Assembly (NCBI GenBank): GCA_005881275.1
Contig: VBEF01000032.1
Location: 1-48,339, forward strand
DNA length: 48,339 nucleotides
DNA from: Chloroflexota bacterium
Lineage (GTDB): Bacteria > Chloroflexota > Dormibacteria > Dormibacterales > Dormibacteraceae
Direction: 5' to 3'
The position numbers were made by a program, and so were the translations under genes. Under the pieces are notes generated by a model, which searched no databases, was not told where the DNA came from, and was given only the letters and a program-made list of their open reading frames with translations. Positions 15,610 through 22,992 of the stretch are shown here, in pieces (the stretch's first letter is position 1; each line of letters starts with the position of its first letter).

Positions 15610-17049
15610 CTAGGAGTGCGAGGGGCTCGCGGTCGCGGTTGGCGCCGGCGACGGCCTGGCCGAGCACAGGGTGTTGCTCGCCAGGCCGAAAGTCGTGGCG
15701 ACCGGCGCCACGCTGCCCGTGATCACGACCCGATACCGATAGCAGCCGCCCAGCAGGGCCCAGGGGTCAGTCGCCGCCCAGTGGTGGAACAGCACCCCGG
15801 CGCTCATTGGTGGATATGTGGCGAGCACCGTGGCGGTCGCGTCGGCGATCGCACCTATCGGGGATGTCTTGGTTGAGTCGAACCGCCACATGTAGACCTT
15901 CGTCAGTGGCCGGTTGGCGCTCGTGTCTGCCTGCGCGGGCAAGCTCGTCACGGTGAGAAGCGCATCCACCGTCGCCTGGGGTCCGGCGCTCGGCTTCACC
16001 ATCGCGTACGTTCTGTCGGCGATGGGTCCTGACCACGCGAGGCCGGACACGTTCGCGCCCGTCAGATATTTCTTGGTGGGGGCTGTCCCATCCGCCGCGC
16101 CGGCGGCGTACAGCTGAATCTCTCCGGCCACGGCGAGGGCCAGCTCCTTCGCGTCGGGACTCCACGCCAGACCGTCCGGGTGCTGCAGCTTCGAGTTGAC
16201 CTTCTTCGGGGATAAGGTGGTTGGGCTCGGATGCGGCGACGGCGTTGCCACGGCCGTCCCGCTTGGGCTTGCGGACGCGACCGGGAGCGCGCTGTTGATG
16301 GACTGGATGACCGCGCCGTGGTCGGGCAGCGCCACCGCGACCATGGTTCCATCGGGGCTGATCGCGATCGGGCCATCATCGGGGCCTAGCGCCAGGGGAA
16401 ACGGATTCAGCACTCCCGCGTCGGCGTTCAACCAGTACCACGCCCCGGTGCCGAAGGCCCGCACCGCGAGCAGGCCGGAGCTACCCGGCACCGCACCCTG
16501 GGTGAAGAATGCCGCCTGCGAGGGTGGCTTCGAGAGCACCTTCAGAGGCCCGGTCGCCTGCGTCAGGTCGAGCGTGTCGACCTCGTACGTGGCGCAGCAC
16601 CCGACCGTCAGGCTGAGGTAATGCGCATTGGCGACGAGCCCGATTGGGCCTTCGCTCTGCGAGTCCTGCGAAGCCGCGATCGGCTCAATGGTCCCAGCGA
16701 AGGGATCGACGCGAAACAGCCAGTCGTAGGGGACGACCCCCGCCGTTGTCCGCCTTTCGGCAGGCCGGTCATCGTGCACGGTGAAGTAGAGAACTGGATG
16801 GTCGACGTTCGGCGCCGGCGCCCAGACCGGTCCGGCGACGCGAAACAGCCCCGCCTGGAGCGGAGCGACGATCGTCGACTTGCCGGAGGCGGGATCCAGC
16901 ACGCCAACTCCTCCGTCGGCGACGTAGGCGATCAGCCCTCGCGCCAGACCGCCTGCGAGGGGCGACGGCGAGGCGACGGGGGCGGCCGTCTTTCCGCTGC
17001 AAGAGGCGAGCACGAGGGCGGCCGCGAGCGCGGCAATGAATCTAGGCAC
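15610..17049 (-). CDS. Lipoprotein with propeller-like repeats, function unknown
   Basis: 479 residues with a clear lipoprotein signal (AALAAALVLASCSG, Cys 16) followed by a Ser/Pro/Ala linker. The body has repeated strands with motifs such as GLIAYVADGGVGVLDPASG, DGPIAISPDGTMVAVALPDHG and PDGLAWSPDAKELALAVAGEIQLY, resembling the TolB/WD40-like propeller. Two low-complexity Pro/Thr/Ser/Ala stretches occur (about 255-285 and the last 15 residues), suggesting flexible extracytoplasmic linkers. No catalytic motif is recognised. Followed after 10 bp by the acyl-CoA synthetase gene. It may bind a ligand or partner at the cell surface; function not known. Confidence 0.75.
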   Translation of the reverse strand: MPRFIAALAAALVLASCSGKTAAPVASPSPLAGGLARGLIAYVADGGVGVLDPASGKSTIVAPLQAGLFRVAGPVWAPAPNVDHPVLYFTVHDDRPAERRTTAGVVPYDWLFRVDPFAGTIEPIAASQDSQSEGPIGLVANAHYLSLTVGCCATYEVDTLDLTQATGPLKVLSKPPSQAAFFTQGAVPGSSGLLAVRAFGTGAWYWLNADAGVLNPFPLALGPDDGPIAISPDGTMVAVALPDHGAVIQSINSALPVASASPSGTAVATPSPHPSPTTLSPKKVNSKLQHPDGLAWSPDAKELALAVAGEIQLYAAGAADGTAPTKKYLTGANVSGLAWSGPIADRTYAMVKPSAGPQATVDALLTVTSLPAQADTSANRPLTKVYMWRFDSTKTSPIGAIADATATVLATYPPMSAGVLFHHWAATDPWALLGGCYRYRVVITGSVAPVATTFGLASNTLCSARPSPAPTATASPSHS

Positions 17050-17111
17050 TGGCAGGCGATCTTATCGTCACGAGTTACCCGAACGACGGCGGGGGCGTTT
17101 CCGGTACGGAG

Positions 17112-17408
17112 ATGCATTCCATAGGTCACTTCATTGCCGGGGTTACCCCGCCAAGAAATTGGTACGTCCTGCATGCTGGCAACGGGATGAACAACTGGTC
17201 GCATCCTGAGTCACGTGACACGTCGGTCATGTCGCCCATCGTCGACCCGGCGGCCACCGCCGCGCGAGGGGTGACGCTGGCCGCATTCGAAGCCAAGAAG
17301 GCGGGCCAGGCAGAGATCATCTCGAATGCCTCACCGAACTGCTCGCCCGGTCAGGCCTGTCCGATGTACCTCGCCGTGTATTCGCTGAAGGTAACCGTCA
17401 CGCCGTAG
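17112..17408 (+). CDS. Small hypothetical protein, possible C-terminal remnant of an Ig-like/chagasin-type domain
   Basis: 98 residues. The second half (GVTLAAFEAKKAGQAEIISNAS, a Cys pair in NCSPGQAC, then YSLKVTVTP) resembles the last strands of Ig-like or chagasin-like domains in secreted proteins, where a rule such as x-F-x-A-x-x-A-G-x-A-x-I is followed by a final V-T-V strand. The N-terminal half matches nothing I recognise, and no signal peptide is present although the domain type is normally extracytoplasmic. An in-frame stop sits 67 bp upstream. It could be a 5'-truncated gene remnant. It lies between divergent and convergent neighbours and overlaps the HIT gene end by 11 nt. Confidence 0.45.
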   Translation: MHSIGHFIAGVTPPRNWYVLHAGNGMNNWSHPESRDTSVMSPIVDPAATAARGVTLAAFEAKKAGQAEIISNASPNCSPGQACPMYLAVYSLKVTVTP

Positions 17409-17835
17409 CGGGTGTCGACGCTGCGCGGATCGCCGTGGCGATCGCGTCGAGCTGAGCGCGGGCCGGCGGACGCTCGTAAGCGTGCGGGAACGTGAGCCCG
17501 AAGCCGTCATTGGGATAGCGCGGTATGACGTGCACATGAAAGTGAGGCACATCCTGAAACGCAACCTCGCCGTCGGCGACGAACAGGTTCACCCCTCCCG
17601 CCCCAAGCGTGTCGCGCACGAGCGCGCCCAGCCTCCGCGCGACGCGAAACGTGCGCATCGCGGCGGTTTCGTTGAGGTCGGACATGAGGACTGCGTGCTC
17701 ACGCGGCACGACGAGCATGTGGCCGTGTGTGATCGGCTGAACATCCATGAACGCGACCACGCTGTCGTCCTGGTACGTAAAGCTGGCGGGCGACTCGCCC
17801 CGCACGATCTCGCAGAACACGCACTGGCCGCTCAA
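17398..17835 (-). CDS. HIT family hydrolase
   Basis: 145 residues from a TTG at 17835 (MSGQCVFCEIVRGESPAS), the standard N terminus and length of bacterial HIT proteins. A longer reading from the ATG at 17916 would add 27 basic residues that overlap the helicase gene in another frame, and is less likely. Features: CVFC zinc-binding pair near the start, THGHMLVVPREH, and the catalytic histidine triad HFHVHVIPR. HIT proteins hydrolyse nucleoside phosphoramidates or dinucleoside polyphosphates. The TTG lies 26 nt after the helicase stop codon on the same strand, so it is probably expressed with the helicase. Confidence 0.88.
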   Translation of the reverse strand: MSGQCVFCEIVRGESPASFTYQDDSVVAFMDVQPITHGHMLVVPREHAVLMSDLNETAAMRTFRVARRLGALVRDTLGAGGVNLFVADGEVAFQDVPHFHVHVIPRYPNDGFGLTFPHAYERPPARAQLDAIATAIRAASTPATA

Positions 17836-17860
17836 TTCGACCAGAAGCTTAATCGGACGT

Positions 17861-20017
17861 TCAGGAATCCGAGTCGGTTTGAGCTTCGATCGGCGCCGGC
17901 TGAGCCTGGGGCGCATTCGCTCCGTTGGTTGAGGCTTCAGCCTCCACCGGAGCGGATGCCGGATCTGAGCCGTTGGTCGAGGTCGTGGCCTCGCCGTTGG
18001 CCGGGCCTTCAGCAGGAAGGCGCTGTCCGCGCCGGCGGCGCCGCGACCTCCGCTCGCCGCGGTGCGGCCTCGACAGGCGCTGGACCTGGGAGCGTATGCC
18101 CACGCGCTGGCACGCCGTCACCACCGCGCCGACGCCTGCGACGAGGCCCTCTTCCTTGCAGTGCTCGAACAGCGGGCCGAACAGCTCGGGCGCGCCGCCA
18201 ATCACGGTCTTGGAGTCGCCCACGATGACCAGCAGCTTCTTGGCGCGGGAGATGGCGACGTTGACCCGATTCGGGTCATTCAAGAAACCGATCGCAGCTC
18301 GGTCATTGGAGCGGACGAGGGAAAGGATCACTCCGTCCGATTCCCGTCCTTCGAATGCGTCGACGGACTCGATATCGTCCGGCGGGACGATGCCTTTGAG
18401 CGAACCCTGCAGCCGGTTGACCTGCGAGTTGTACATCGCGATGACCGCCAGCTTGGCTTTGCGCACGCGCCGCCGGATGATCGAGGTGATGTCCTTGCAC
18501 AGCGCGACCTCGAACTCGTTGGCCACCGAGCGCTGGGCGTCGCGGTACTCATCCTGCGCGCCGGTGTCGACCCAGACCAGCTCGCGGTCGAACGGCCATG
18601 GCAGCGGCATCCGCGGATGCGGAGCCTCATGGATGAGCTTGCCTTCGTAGAACAGGTCTGAGACGACGCGGCCGATGGGCTCGCGCATCCGGTACTGGCG
18701 CGGCAGCATGATCTTCGAGCCGGCCGGCACCTTGTCCCAGATCCAGCCGTAGAAGCTGTCGTCCCGGACCAGCTCGTCGAGCGGCTGCTCGACCTTGAAG
18801 GTCGACGCGGCCTCCTCCATCACGGGTGGCAATTGGTTGAGGTCGCCGATCATGACCCAGCGCTTAGCCAGGGGCATCAGGGCCAGCGCCTCGTTGGCGC
18901 GCACCTTGTTGGCCTCGTCGAGGATCAGCCAGTCGAAGACTTTGAAGCGCAGCCGCGAATCGATGGTGAGGCGGTTGCACGTGCCGGCGACCAGGTTGTA
19001 CGGCTCGAGATCGTCGCTCTCGACGAGAGTCGGGCGCAGCCGGCGGGGCACCTTCCCCGGTTCGGCGATGCGGGCCTGGCGGACGTGGGAGAAGCCGAGG
19101 AGCCGCTCCTGTCCGGTGTCGACCGCGTCGTTGGAGTGCGAGGACATGAGAATCGACGCGTTGGGGTTGCGTCCGAGAATGCGGCGGATCGACTCCACGA
19201 TGGCGGTCGTCTTCCCGGTTCCCGGCGGGCCCTGAATCAGATAGAGCTGCCCCGGCCTCATGCCCATAACGCGCGCGACCGCCTCGGCCTGCTCTTCGTT
19301 TGGATCGGGAAGGTGATGGGCCTTCTTGCCGTCCAGGGCGACCCGCGGCGGGCTGCCCAGCCAGCCCGTGTCGGCAAGCTCCGCGGCGAGGGCGCCCGTG
19401 CGTGGGCTGCCGATCTGCAACTGGCGGATGACCGAGCGCTGGGCTTCGAACATCTCCACGCTCGCCGTCGGAAGCACGATGCCTTCGTCGGGCAGCGGGT
19501 CGTAGCGGCGGAAGCTCACCCAGAGGTTGGAGCCCTGGACCCGGTCCAGCGCCATGCCGCGGTACTCGGGGAAGCCGGCCGAGCGAACGGTCAACGAATC
19601 AATGCCCCGGTAGATCCGCCCGTCGGCATCGTCGACCAGGTGCAGGATCGCGCGCACGTACTCGCCGCCGCGCATGTCTTCCCCGCAGTTGGGGCAGTGG
19701 ATGCCGTTCGAGGTCGGTACCTCGGTCTCGCATTTGGGGCACTCGATCCACTGCTCGGTCGCCTCGTAACGCCTTACGGCGGCCTCGGCGAGCTTTTCCC
19801 TGTAATCGCGCAGGTGCTCGATGAACCGCATGGTCGAGTCGAGCATCGGGTGGCCCTTGGCCTGCTCCCGGAGCACGATGGCCGTGAACCCTTCCAGGTC
19901 TCCGTCCCACTCCTTGACCACGTGCAGCTCCTGGTAGCCGAGCCGCAGGCGGTTCTTTTCCATCTCGTAGGCGCCCTCGAGCTCCTGCCAGTCGCTGATC
20001 TCCAGGGCCAGGCCCAT
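17861..20017 (-). CDS. Superfamily 1 DNA/RNA helicase (UPF1/IGHMBP2-like) with zinc ribbon
   Basis: 718 residues in the main frame. A helical N-terminal part carries a four-Cys zinc ribbon (C93, C96, C108, C111). Motor motifs follow: Walker A GPPGTGKTT (263-271), DEAN box (367-370, in place of DEAD/DEAH), GDLNQLPP motif III (391-398), QYRM motif IV (441-444), then DAFEGRESDGVILSLVRSN and NVAISRAKKLLVIVGD motifs V-VI. The last 90 residues are a basic then Ala/Pro/Thr-rich disordered tail. Role: ATP-driven unwinding or remodelling of nucleic acid. The first Met of this frame is not the natural start: sequence further upstream codes on in this frame (LLTGKLGRTP) and joins a second fragment at 20041-20208 through a one-base frameshift. 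Confidence 0.88.
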   Translation of the reverse strand: MGLALEISDWQELEGAYEMEKNRLRLGYQELHVVKEWDGDLEGFTAIVLREQAKGHPMLDSTMRFIEHLRDYREKLAEAAVRRYEATEQWIECPKCETEVPTSNGIHCPNCGEDMRGGEYVRAILHLVDDADGRIYRGIDSLTVRSAGFPEYRGMALDRVQGSNLWVSFRRYDPLPDEGIVLPTASVEMFEAQRSVIRQLQIGSPRTGALAAELADTGWLGSPPRVALDGKKAHHLPDPNEEQAEAVARVMGMRPGQLYLIQGPPGTGKTTAIVESIRRILGRNPNASILMSSHSNDAVDTGQERLLGFSHVRQARIAEPGKVPRRLRPTLVESDDLEPYNLVAGTCNRLTIDSRLRFKVFDWLILDEANKVRANEALALMPLAKRWVMIGDLNQLPPVMEEAASTFKVEQPLDELVRDDSFYGWIWDKVPAGSKIMLPRQYRMREPIGRVVSDLFYEGKLIHEAPHPRMPLPWPFDRELVWVDTGAQDEYRDAQRSVANEFEVALCKDITSIIRRRVRKAKLAVIAMYNSQVNRLQGSLKGIVPPDDIESVDAFEGRESDGVILSLVRSNDRAAIGFLNDPNRVNVAISRAKKLLVIVGDSKTVIGGAPELFGPLFEHCKEEGLVAGVGAVVTACQRVGIRSQVQRLSRPHRGERRSRRRRRGQRLPAEGPANGEATTSTNGSDPASAPVEAEASTNGANAPQAQPAPIEAQTDSDS

Positions 20018-20040
20018 CGGTGTCCGGCCGAGCTTGCCTG

Positions 20041-20208
20041 TCAGGAGGGTGGAGCTGACCTGGCCGATGAGGCTTCCAGGGCGAGGACCTTGGCCGCGGC
20101 GGGCGTGCCCGGGCGCACGCGGATGCCGAGCCTTCCGGTCTGGATCTCCTCGCCTGGAATCTCCGGATTCCAGAGCGGGAGGACGTCCCCGGGTATGGGC
20201 GTGCTCAT
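20041..20208 (-). pseudogene. Frameshifted N-terminal piece of the helicase gene
   Basis: Starting at the ATG at 20208, preceded by AAGG, 55 codons read through GDVLPLWNPEIPGEEIQTG and AKVLALEA, then go out of phase and stop at 20041. Restoring one C in the GCC-TC run near 20069-20073 joins VLALEA to LIGQVSSTLLTGKLGRTP and on into the helicase Met-Gly-Leu-Ala at 20017, giving a single smooth protein of about 780 residues. Either a real mutation has separated the start from the motor domain or one base is missing in the assembly. The motor and zinc ribbon remain intact downstream. No slippery heptamer was found, so programmed frameshifting is unlikely. Confidence 0.7.
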
Positions 20209-20244
20209 GCCAGGTGAGCCTTGAGAGTTGTGAGGAGGAAAGTT

Positions 20245-20288
20245 TTGATCGGGATCAAGTGAGGTTAGAGGGGTCCCCAGGCGGGACC
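20245..20288. promoter_or_regulatory. Two palindromes in the helicase / MttB divergent region
   Basis: The 121 bp divergent gap holds two perfect inverted repeats: TTGAT-CGGG-ATCAA (20245-20258) and GGTCCC-CAGGC-GGGACC (20272-20288). The second lies about 40 bp before the GTG start of the MttB-family gene, a plausible operator or attenuator position. No convincing -35/-10 pair was seen. Which regulator binds is unknown; the IclR protein encoded at 27114 is one candidate, but its own upstream palindrome has a different sequence. Confidence 0.45.
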
Positions 20289-20329
20289 TAGCACCCCAAC
20301 GGGCAGGGCCTACGTTACCACACCCCGCC

Positions 20330-21799
20330 GTGGGTCAGAATTTGAACGCATTGTGGAAGAACCGGCTGAAGCCCTACGACCTGCTGTCGAAGGACGAGGT
20401 CAACACCATCCACGAGCATGCCATGACCATCCTCGAGGAGATCGGCGTCGACTTCCTCCACGACCGTGCCCGTGACCTCTTCCAGAAGGCCGGGATGCGG
20501 ATCGAGGACAACCGCGTGCGTTTCGAGCGGGCCTTCGTGATGGAGCAGATCGCGAAGACGCCGGCGACGTTCGAGCTCCAGGCCCGCAACCCGGCGCGCA
20601 CCGTGACGCTCGGGGGCGACAACGTGGTCACGGCGCCGGTTTACGGGCCGCCCTTCGTCACCGACCTGGAGCGCGGGCGGCGCGGGGCGACGATCGAGGA
20701 CTTCTCGAACTTCGACAAGATGTCGCAGGCGATCGACCAGATCCACTGCGCGGGGGGGACGACGGTCGAGCCGGAGGACCTGCCCCTGGGGACGCGGCAC
20801 CTCGACATGGTCTATTCCCATATGCGGTGGACGGATAAACCCTTCATGGGCAGCGTCATCTCCTCCGAGAACGCGCGCGACACCATCGAGATGGCTTCAA
20901 TCGTGTTCGGCGGCCGGGAGAAGATCGAGAAGACGCCGGCGGTGATCAGCCTGATCAACGTCAACAGCCCGCTGCGCTACGACGACCGCATGCTCGGCGC
21001 GCTGCTCGAGTACTCCGAGGTCGGCCAGCCGGTGATCGTGACGCCGTTCCTGATGGCGGGCGCGATGTCGCCGATGGGCCTGGCCGGCACGCTTGCGCAG
21101 CAGACCGCGGAGGCGCTGGCGGGAATCGCTCTGGTCCAGCTGATCAGGCCGGGCACGCCGAGCGTCTACGGATCGTTTCTCACCAATACCGACATGCAGT
21201 CCGGCAGCCCGGCGTTTGGCACGCCGGAATCTGCGATGGGCATCCTCGCGAGCGCCCAGATGGCGCGCCACTACAACCTGCCGTTCCGCGGCGGCGGGGC
21301 GCTGACGTCGTCCAAAGCCCCGGACGCGCAGGCCGCGTACGAATCGATGATGTGCATGTGGCCGACCATCCTCGGCCGCGTGAACTTCGTCCTCCACGCC
21401 GCGGGCTGGTTGGAGAGCGCGTTGCTCGCGTCCTATGAAAAGTTCGTCATCGACGTCGAGCAGTTGCGCATGTTCGAATGGATCCTCACGCGCGGCATGC
21501 CCGTCGATGAGGAAGGCCTCGCGATGGACGCGTTGCGCGAGGTCGGGCCCGGCGGTCATTTCCTTGGCGCCGAGCACACCCTGCGCAACTACCGCACCGG
21601 CTTCTACAGGCCGTGGATCTCGTCGACCGAGAACTTCGACCGCTGGAACCGTTTCGGCGCGCGCACCGCTGACGTCGTGGCGGCGGAAAAAGTGAAGCAG
21701 CTCCTCGCGGAGTATCCCGACCCGGGCATCGATCCTGGGATAGACGAGCAGCTCCAGGAGTTCATCACCAAGCGCAAGTCGGATATTGGCGACTCCTGA
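20330..21799 (+). CDS. MttB-superfamily methylamine/betaine:corrinoid methyltransferase, non-pyrrolysine
   Basis: 489 residues with the full MttB (PF06253) fold, from the N-terminal LLSKDEVNTIHEHAMTILEEIGVDF to the C-terminal LHAAGWLESALLASYEKFVID and GGHFLGAEHTLRNYRTGFYRPWIS. MttB of methanogens reads an amber codon as pyrrolysine; this frame has no internal stop, so it belongs with homologues such as MtgB (glycine betaine) and MtpB (proline betaine). Reaction inferred: methyl transfer from a quaternary amine to the Co(I) corrinoid of the protein encoded at 26296-27018. Betaine is the best guess because of the Opu importer and the dimethylglycine dehydrogenase cluster; carnitine or other betaines are not excluded. 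The GTG start at 20330 lacks a Shine-Dalgarno. The fchA-like gene starts inside its last 14 nt. Confidence 0.92.
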   Translation: MGQNLNALWKNRLKPYDLLSKDEVNTIHEHAMTILEEIGVDFLHDRARDLFQKAGMRIEDNRVRFERAFVMEQIAKTPATFELQARNPARTVTLGGDNVVTAPVYGPPFVTDLERGRRGATIEDFSNFDKMSQAIDQIHCAGGTTVEPEDLPLGTRHLDMVYSHMRWTDKPFMGSVISSENARDTIEMASIVFGGREKIEKTPAVISLINVNSPLRYDDRMLGALLEYSEVGQPVIVTPFLMAGAMSPMGLAGTLAQQTAEALAGIALVQLIRPGTPSVYGSFLTNTDMQSGSPAFGTPESAMGILASAQMARHYNLPFRGGGALTSSKAPDAQAAYESMMCMWPTILGRVNFVLHAAGWLESALLASYEKFVIDVEQLRMFEWILTRGMPVDEEGLAMDALREVGPGGHFLGAEHTLRNYRTGFYRPWISSTENFDRWNRFGARTADVVAAEKVKQLLAEYPDPGIDPGIDEQLQEFITKRKSDIGDS

Positions 21800-22487
21800 C
21801 GCGGCGGCCCGCAAGCGACTCGGTTACCTGCTGAGCAAGATCGCATCGGGTGCGCCCGCTCCGGCGAGCGGGTCGGCCGCGGCCGCGGTCGTCGCGACAG
21901 CCGCGGCCCTCTTGCAGAAGGTAGCGATTCGCACTCCGGGTTGGCCCGGCGCCAAGGCCGCGCATACGCGCGCTGAGGCTTTGCGCATGCGCTCCGAGGA
22001 GCTCATCGAGCTCGACTCGCTCGCCTACCTCGCTTTTGTCGAAGCGGTGCGATCGGGCGACGGCGTCGAGGCGGCCCGCCAGAAGACGATCGATGTGCCG
22101 ATGGAGATTGCCGGAGCGGCGGCAGATGTGATGGAGCTTGCGCGTGAGCTCGAGGCCAATGGCAACCCGAACCTGCGGGCGGATGCGGTCGCAGCGGCAA
22201 TCCTGGCTGAGGCGGCCGCTGCGACCGCCGCCATGCTGGTCGAGGTCAACCTCGCAGCCGGTGCTAGCGCGTCACGTGGCCGGCCAGCCGTTCGAGGCCG
22301 CGCAGGTGATCGCGGTCGTGGCGAAGCGCGATCTCGAGATAGCGATCCACCGTCACGTTCCCGTACTTCTCGTGGACTCCCGTCAGCACAGTCCGGTGGT
22401 CGGGGTCAAGGGTCTTCACGTAGCCGATCAGCATCAGCCGCGTCGCGGTCCACTCGTCCAGCGCGTCGTCAAGGTGGATCCCGCTGA
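21786..22487 (+). CDS. fchA: Methenyl-THF cyclohydrolase / cyclodeaminase (FchA-like) with abnormal C terminus
   Basis: The first 159 residues are a typical FchA/FTCD-C four-helix protein: an N-terminal helix, the Gly/Ala-rich loop GAPAPASGSAAAAVVATAAALLQKVA, and YLAFVEAVRSGD, PMEIAGAAADVMEL and ILAEAAAATAAMLVEVNL. It opens methenyl-THF to 10-formyl-THF, or deaminates formimino-THF. The TTG start at 21786 overlaps mttB-like by 14 nt, so the two are translated together. After VNLAAG (about 22262) the expected 20-30 residue C-terminal segment is missing. The frame instead runs 224 nt antisense to the convergent DinB-like gene, giving an Arg/Ser/Gly-rich tail (RGRAGDRGRGEARS) that looks non-native. 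Confidence 0.82.
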   Translation: MATPDAAARKRLGYLLSKIASGAPAPASGSAAAAVVATAAALLQKVAIRTPGWPGAKAAHTRAEALRMRSEELIELDSLAYLAFVEAVRSGDGVEAARQKTIDVPMEIAGAAADVMELARELEANGNPNLRADAVAAAILAEAAAATAAMLVEVNLAAGASASRGRPAVRGRAGDRGRGEARSRDSDPPSRSRTSRGLPSAQSGGRGQGSSRSRSASAASRSTRPARRQGGSR

Positions 22488-22713
22488 AATCGGCTCCGTC
22501 GTTGGTGAAGAGATCGAACGTTGGATTCTCTCCGGCGGCGATGGCATGAATTCTCGGCACGTAGCAATCGCGTTCCGTGGCCGCGAGATGCGCGGCGATG
22601 TCGCGGAGGTCCCAGGCGCCAATCCTCGCCGTCGAGTCTTCGGCCGAGATCCTGAGCATCGCGGTCACAAGCTGCTGGCTGGACTCCAGCTCATCCAGGA
22701 TGGTGTCGCTCAC
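22264..22713 (-). CDS. DinB superfamily protein, last gene of the corrinoid operon
   Basis: 149 residues, helical. LESSQQLVTAMLRISAEDST, WDLRDIAAHLAATERDCYVPRIHAIA and a C-terminal LEIALRHDRDHLRGLERL place three spaced His (in AAHLAA and RHDRDHLRG) as in the metal site of the DinB/DUF664 group. The GTG start at 22713 overlaps the stop of the PF13769 gene (GTGA), so it is the sixth and final gene of the minus-strand corrinoid cluster. DinB-like proteins may handle metals or thiols; no specific role in methyl transfer is established. The 3' part overlaps the aberrant end of fchA on the other strand. Confidence 0.75.
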   Translation of the reverse strand: MSDTILDELESSQQLVTAMLRISAEDSTARIGAWDLRDIAAHLAATERDCYVPRIHAIAAGENPTFDLFTNDGADFSGIHLDDALDEWTATRLMLIGYVKTLDPDHRTVLTGVHEKYGNVTVDRYLEIALRHDRDHLRGLERLAGHVTR

Positions 22714-22988
22714 TCCGGATTCAACAGCCTGGAGCGGGGATTCGATTCCGTCAGCTCGTCGATCACGGCGCTCAGCACCTGGTCAGGCACGCCCGCGCGC
22801 TCCTCGATAGGACCCCACGCCCAGCCGTCGAGGTACGCATCCATGTCGGTCGACCCATCCTTCATCGCGTAGGCGTCGATCGCCGCCTGAAAGTAATCGG
22901 GAAGCATGCCCTTGACCTCGGTGCTGTCCTCCCACGCCTTGACCTGGGAGGGGATGTGCTTCCAGTACATCACCTGGTACTTGGCCAC
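22710..22988 (-). CDS. PF13769 small protein (misnamed virulence factor domain)
   Basis: 92 residues from a GTG at 22988, 4 nt after the DUF1638 stop codon; a longer frame exists but includes the intergenic bases. The sequence KYQVMYWKHIPSQVKAWE, MLPDYFQAAIDAYAMKDG, DAYLDGWAWGPIEER and VIDELTE matches the family annotated as virulence factor (PF13769). The label is historical: members commonly sit with corrinoid methyltransferase genes, as here. The Trp/Tyr-rich compact domain has no recognised catalytic motif. From its position between DUF1638 and the activase operon I infer a part in corrinoid methyl transfer or its repair; biochemical function is unknown. Confidence 0.85.
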   Translation of the reverse strand: MAKYQVMYWKHIPSQVKAWEDSTEVKGMLPDYFQAAIDAYAMKDGSTDMDAYLDGWAWGPIEERAGVPDQVLSAVIDELTESNPRSRLLNPE

Positions 22989-22992
22989 GGTG

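Noticed and set aside
17836..17916. ATG start at 17916 for the HIT protein
   Set aside because: It adds 27 basic residues that overlap the helicase tail in another frame; the TTG at 17835 gives a family-standard start and length.
20041..20090. Programmed ribosomal frameshift in the helicase
   Set aside because: No slippery heptamer or clear stimulatory structure lies at the junction; a deletion or sequence error is simpler.
18833..20224. A 463-codon open frame on the plus strand across the helicase
   Set aside because: Antisense to intact helicase motifs; composition typical of reverse-frame reading in GC-rich DNA.
20330..21799. Possible pyrrolysine use in the MttB-like gene
   Set aside because: No in-frame TAG occurs and no pyl genes were seen, so standard decoding explains the whole protein.
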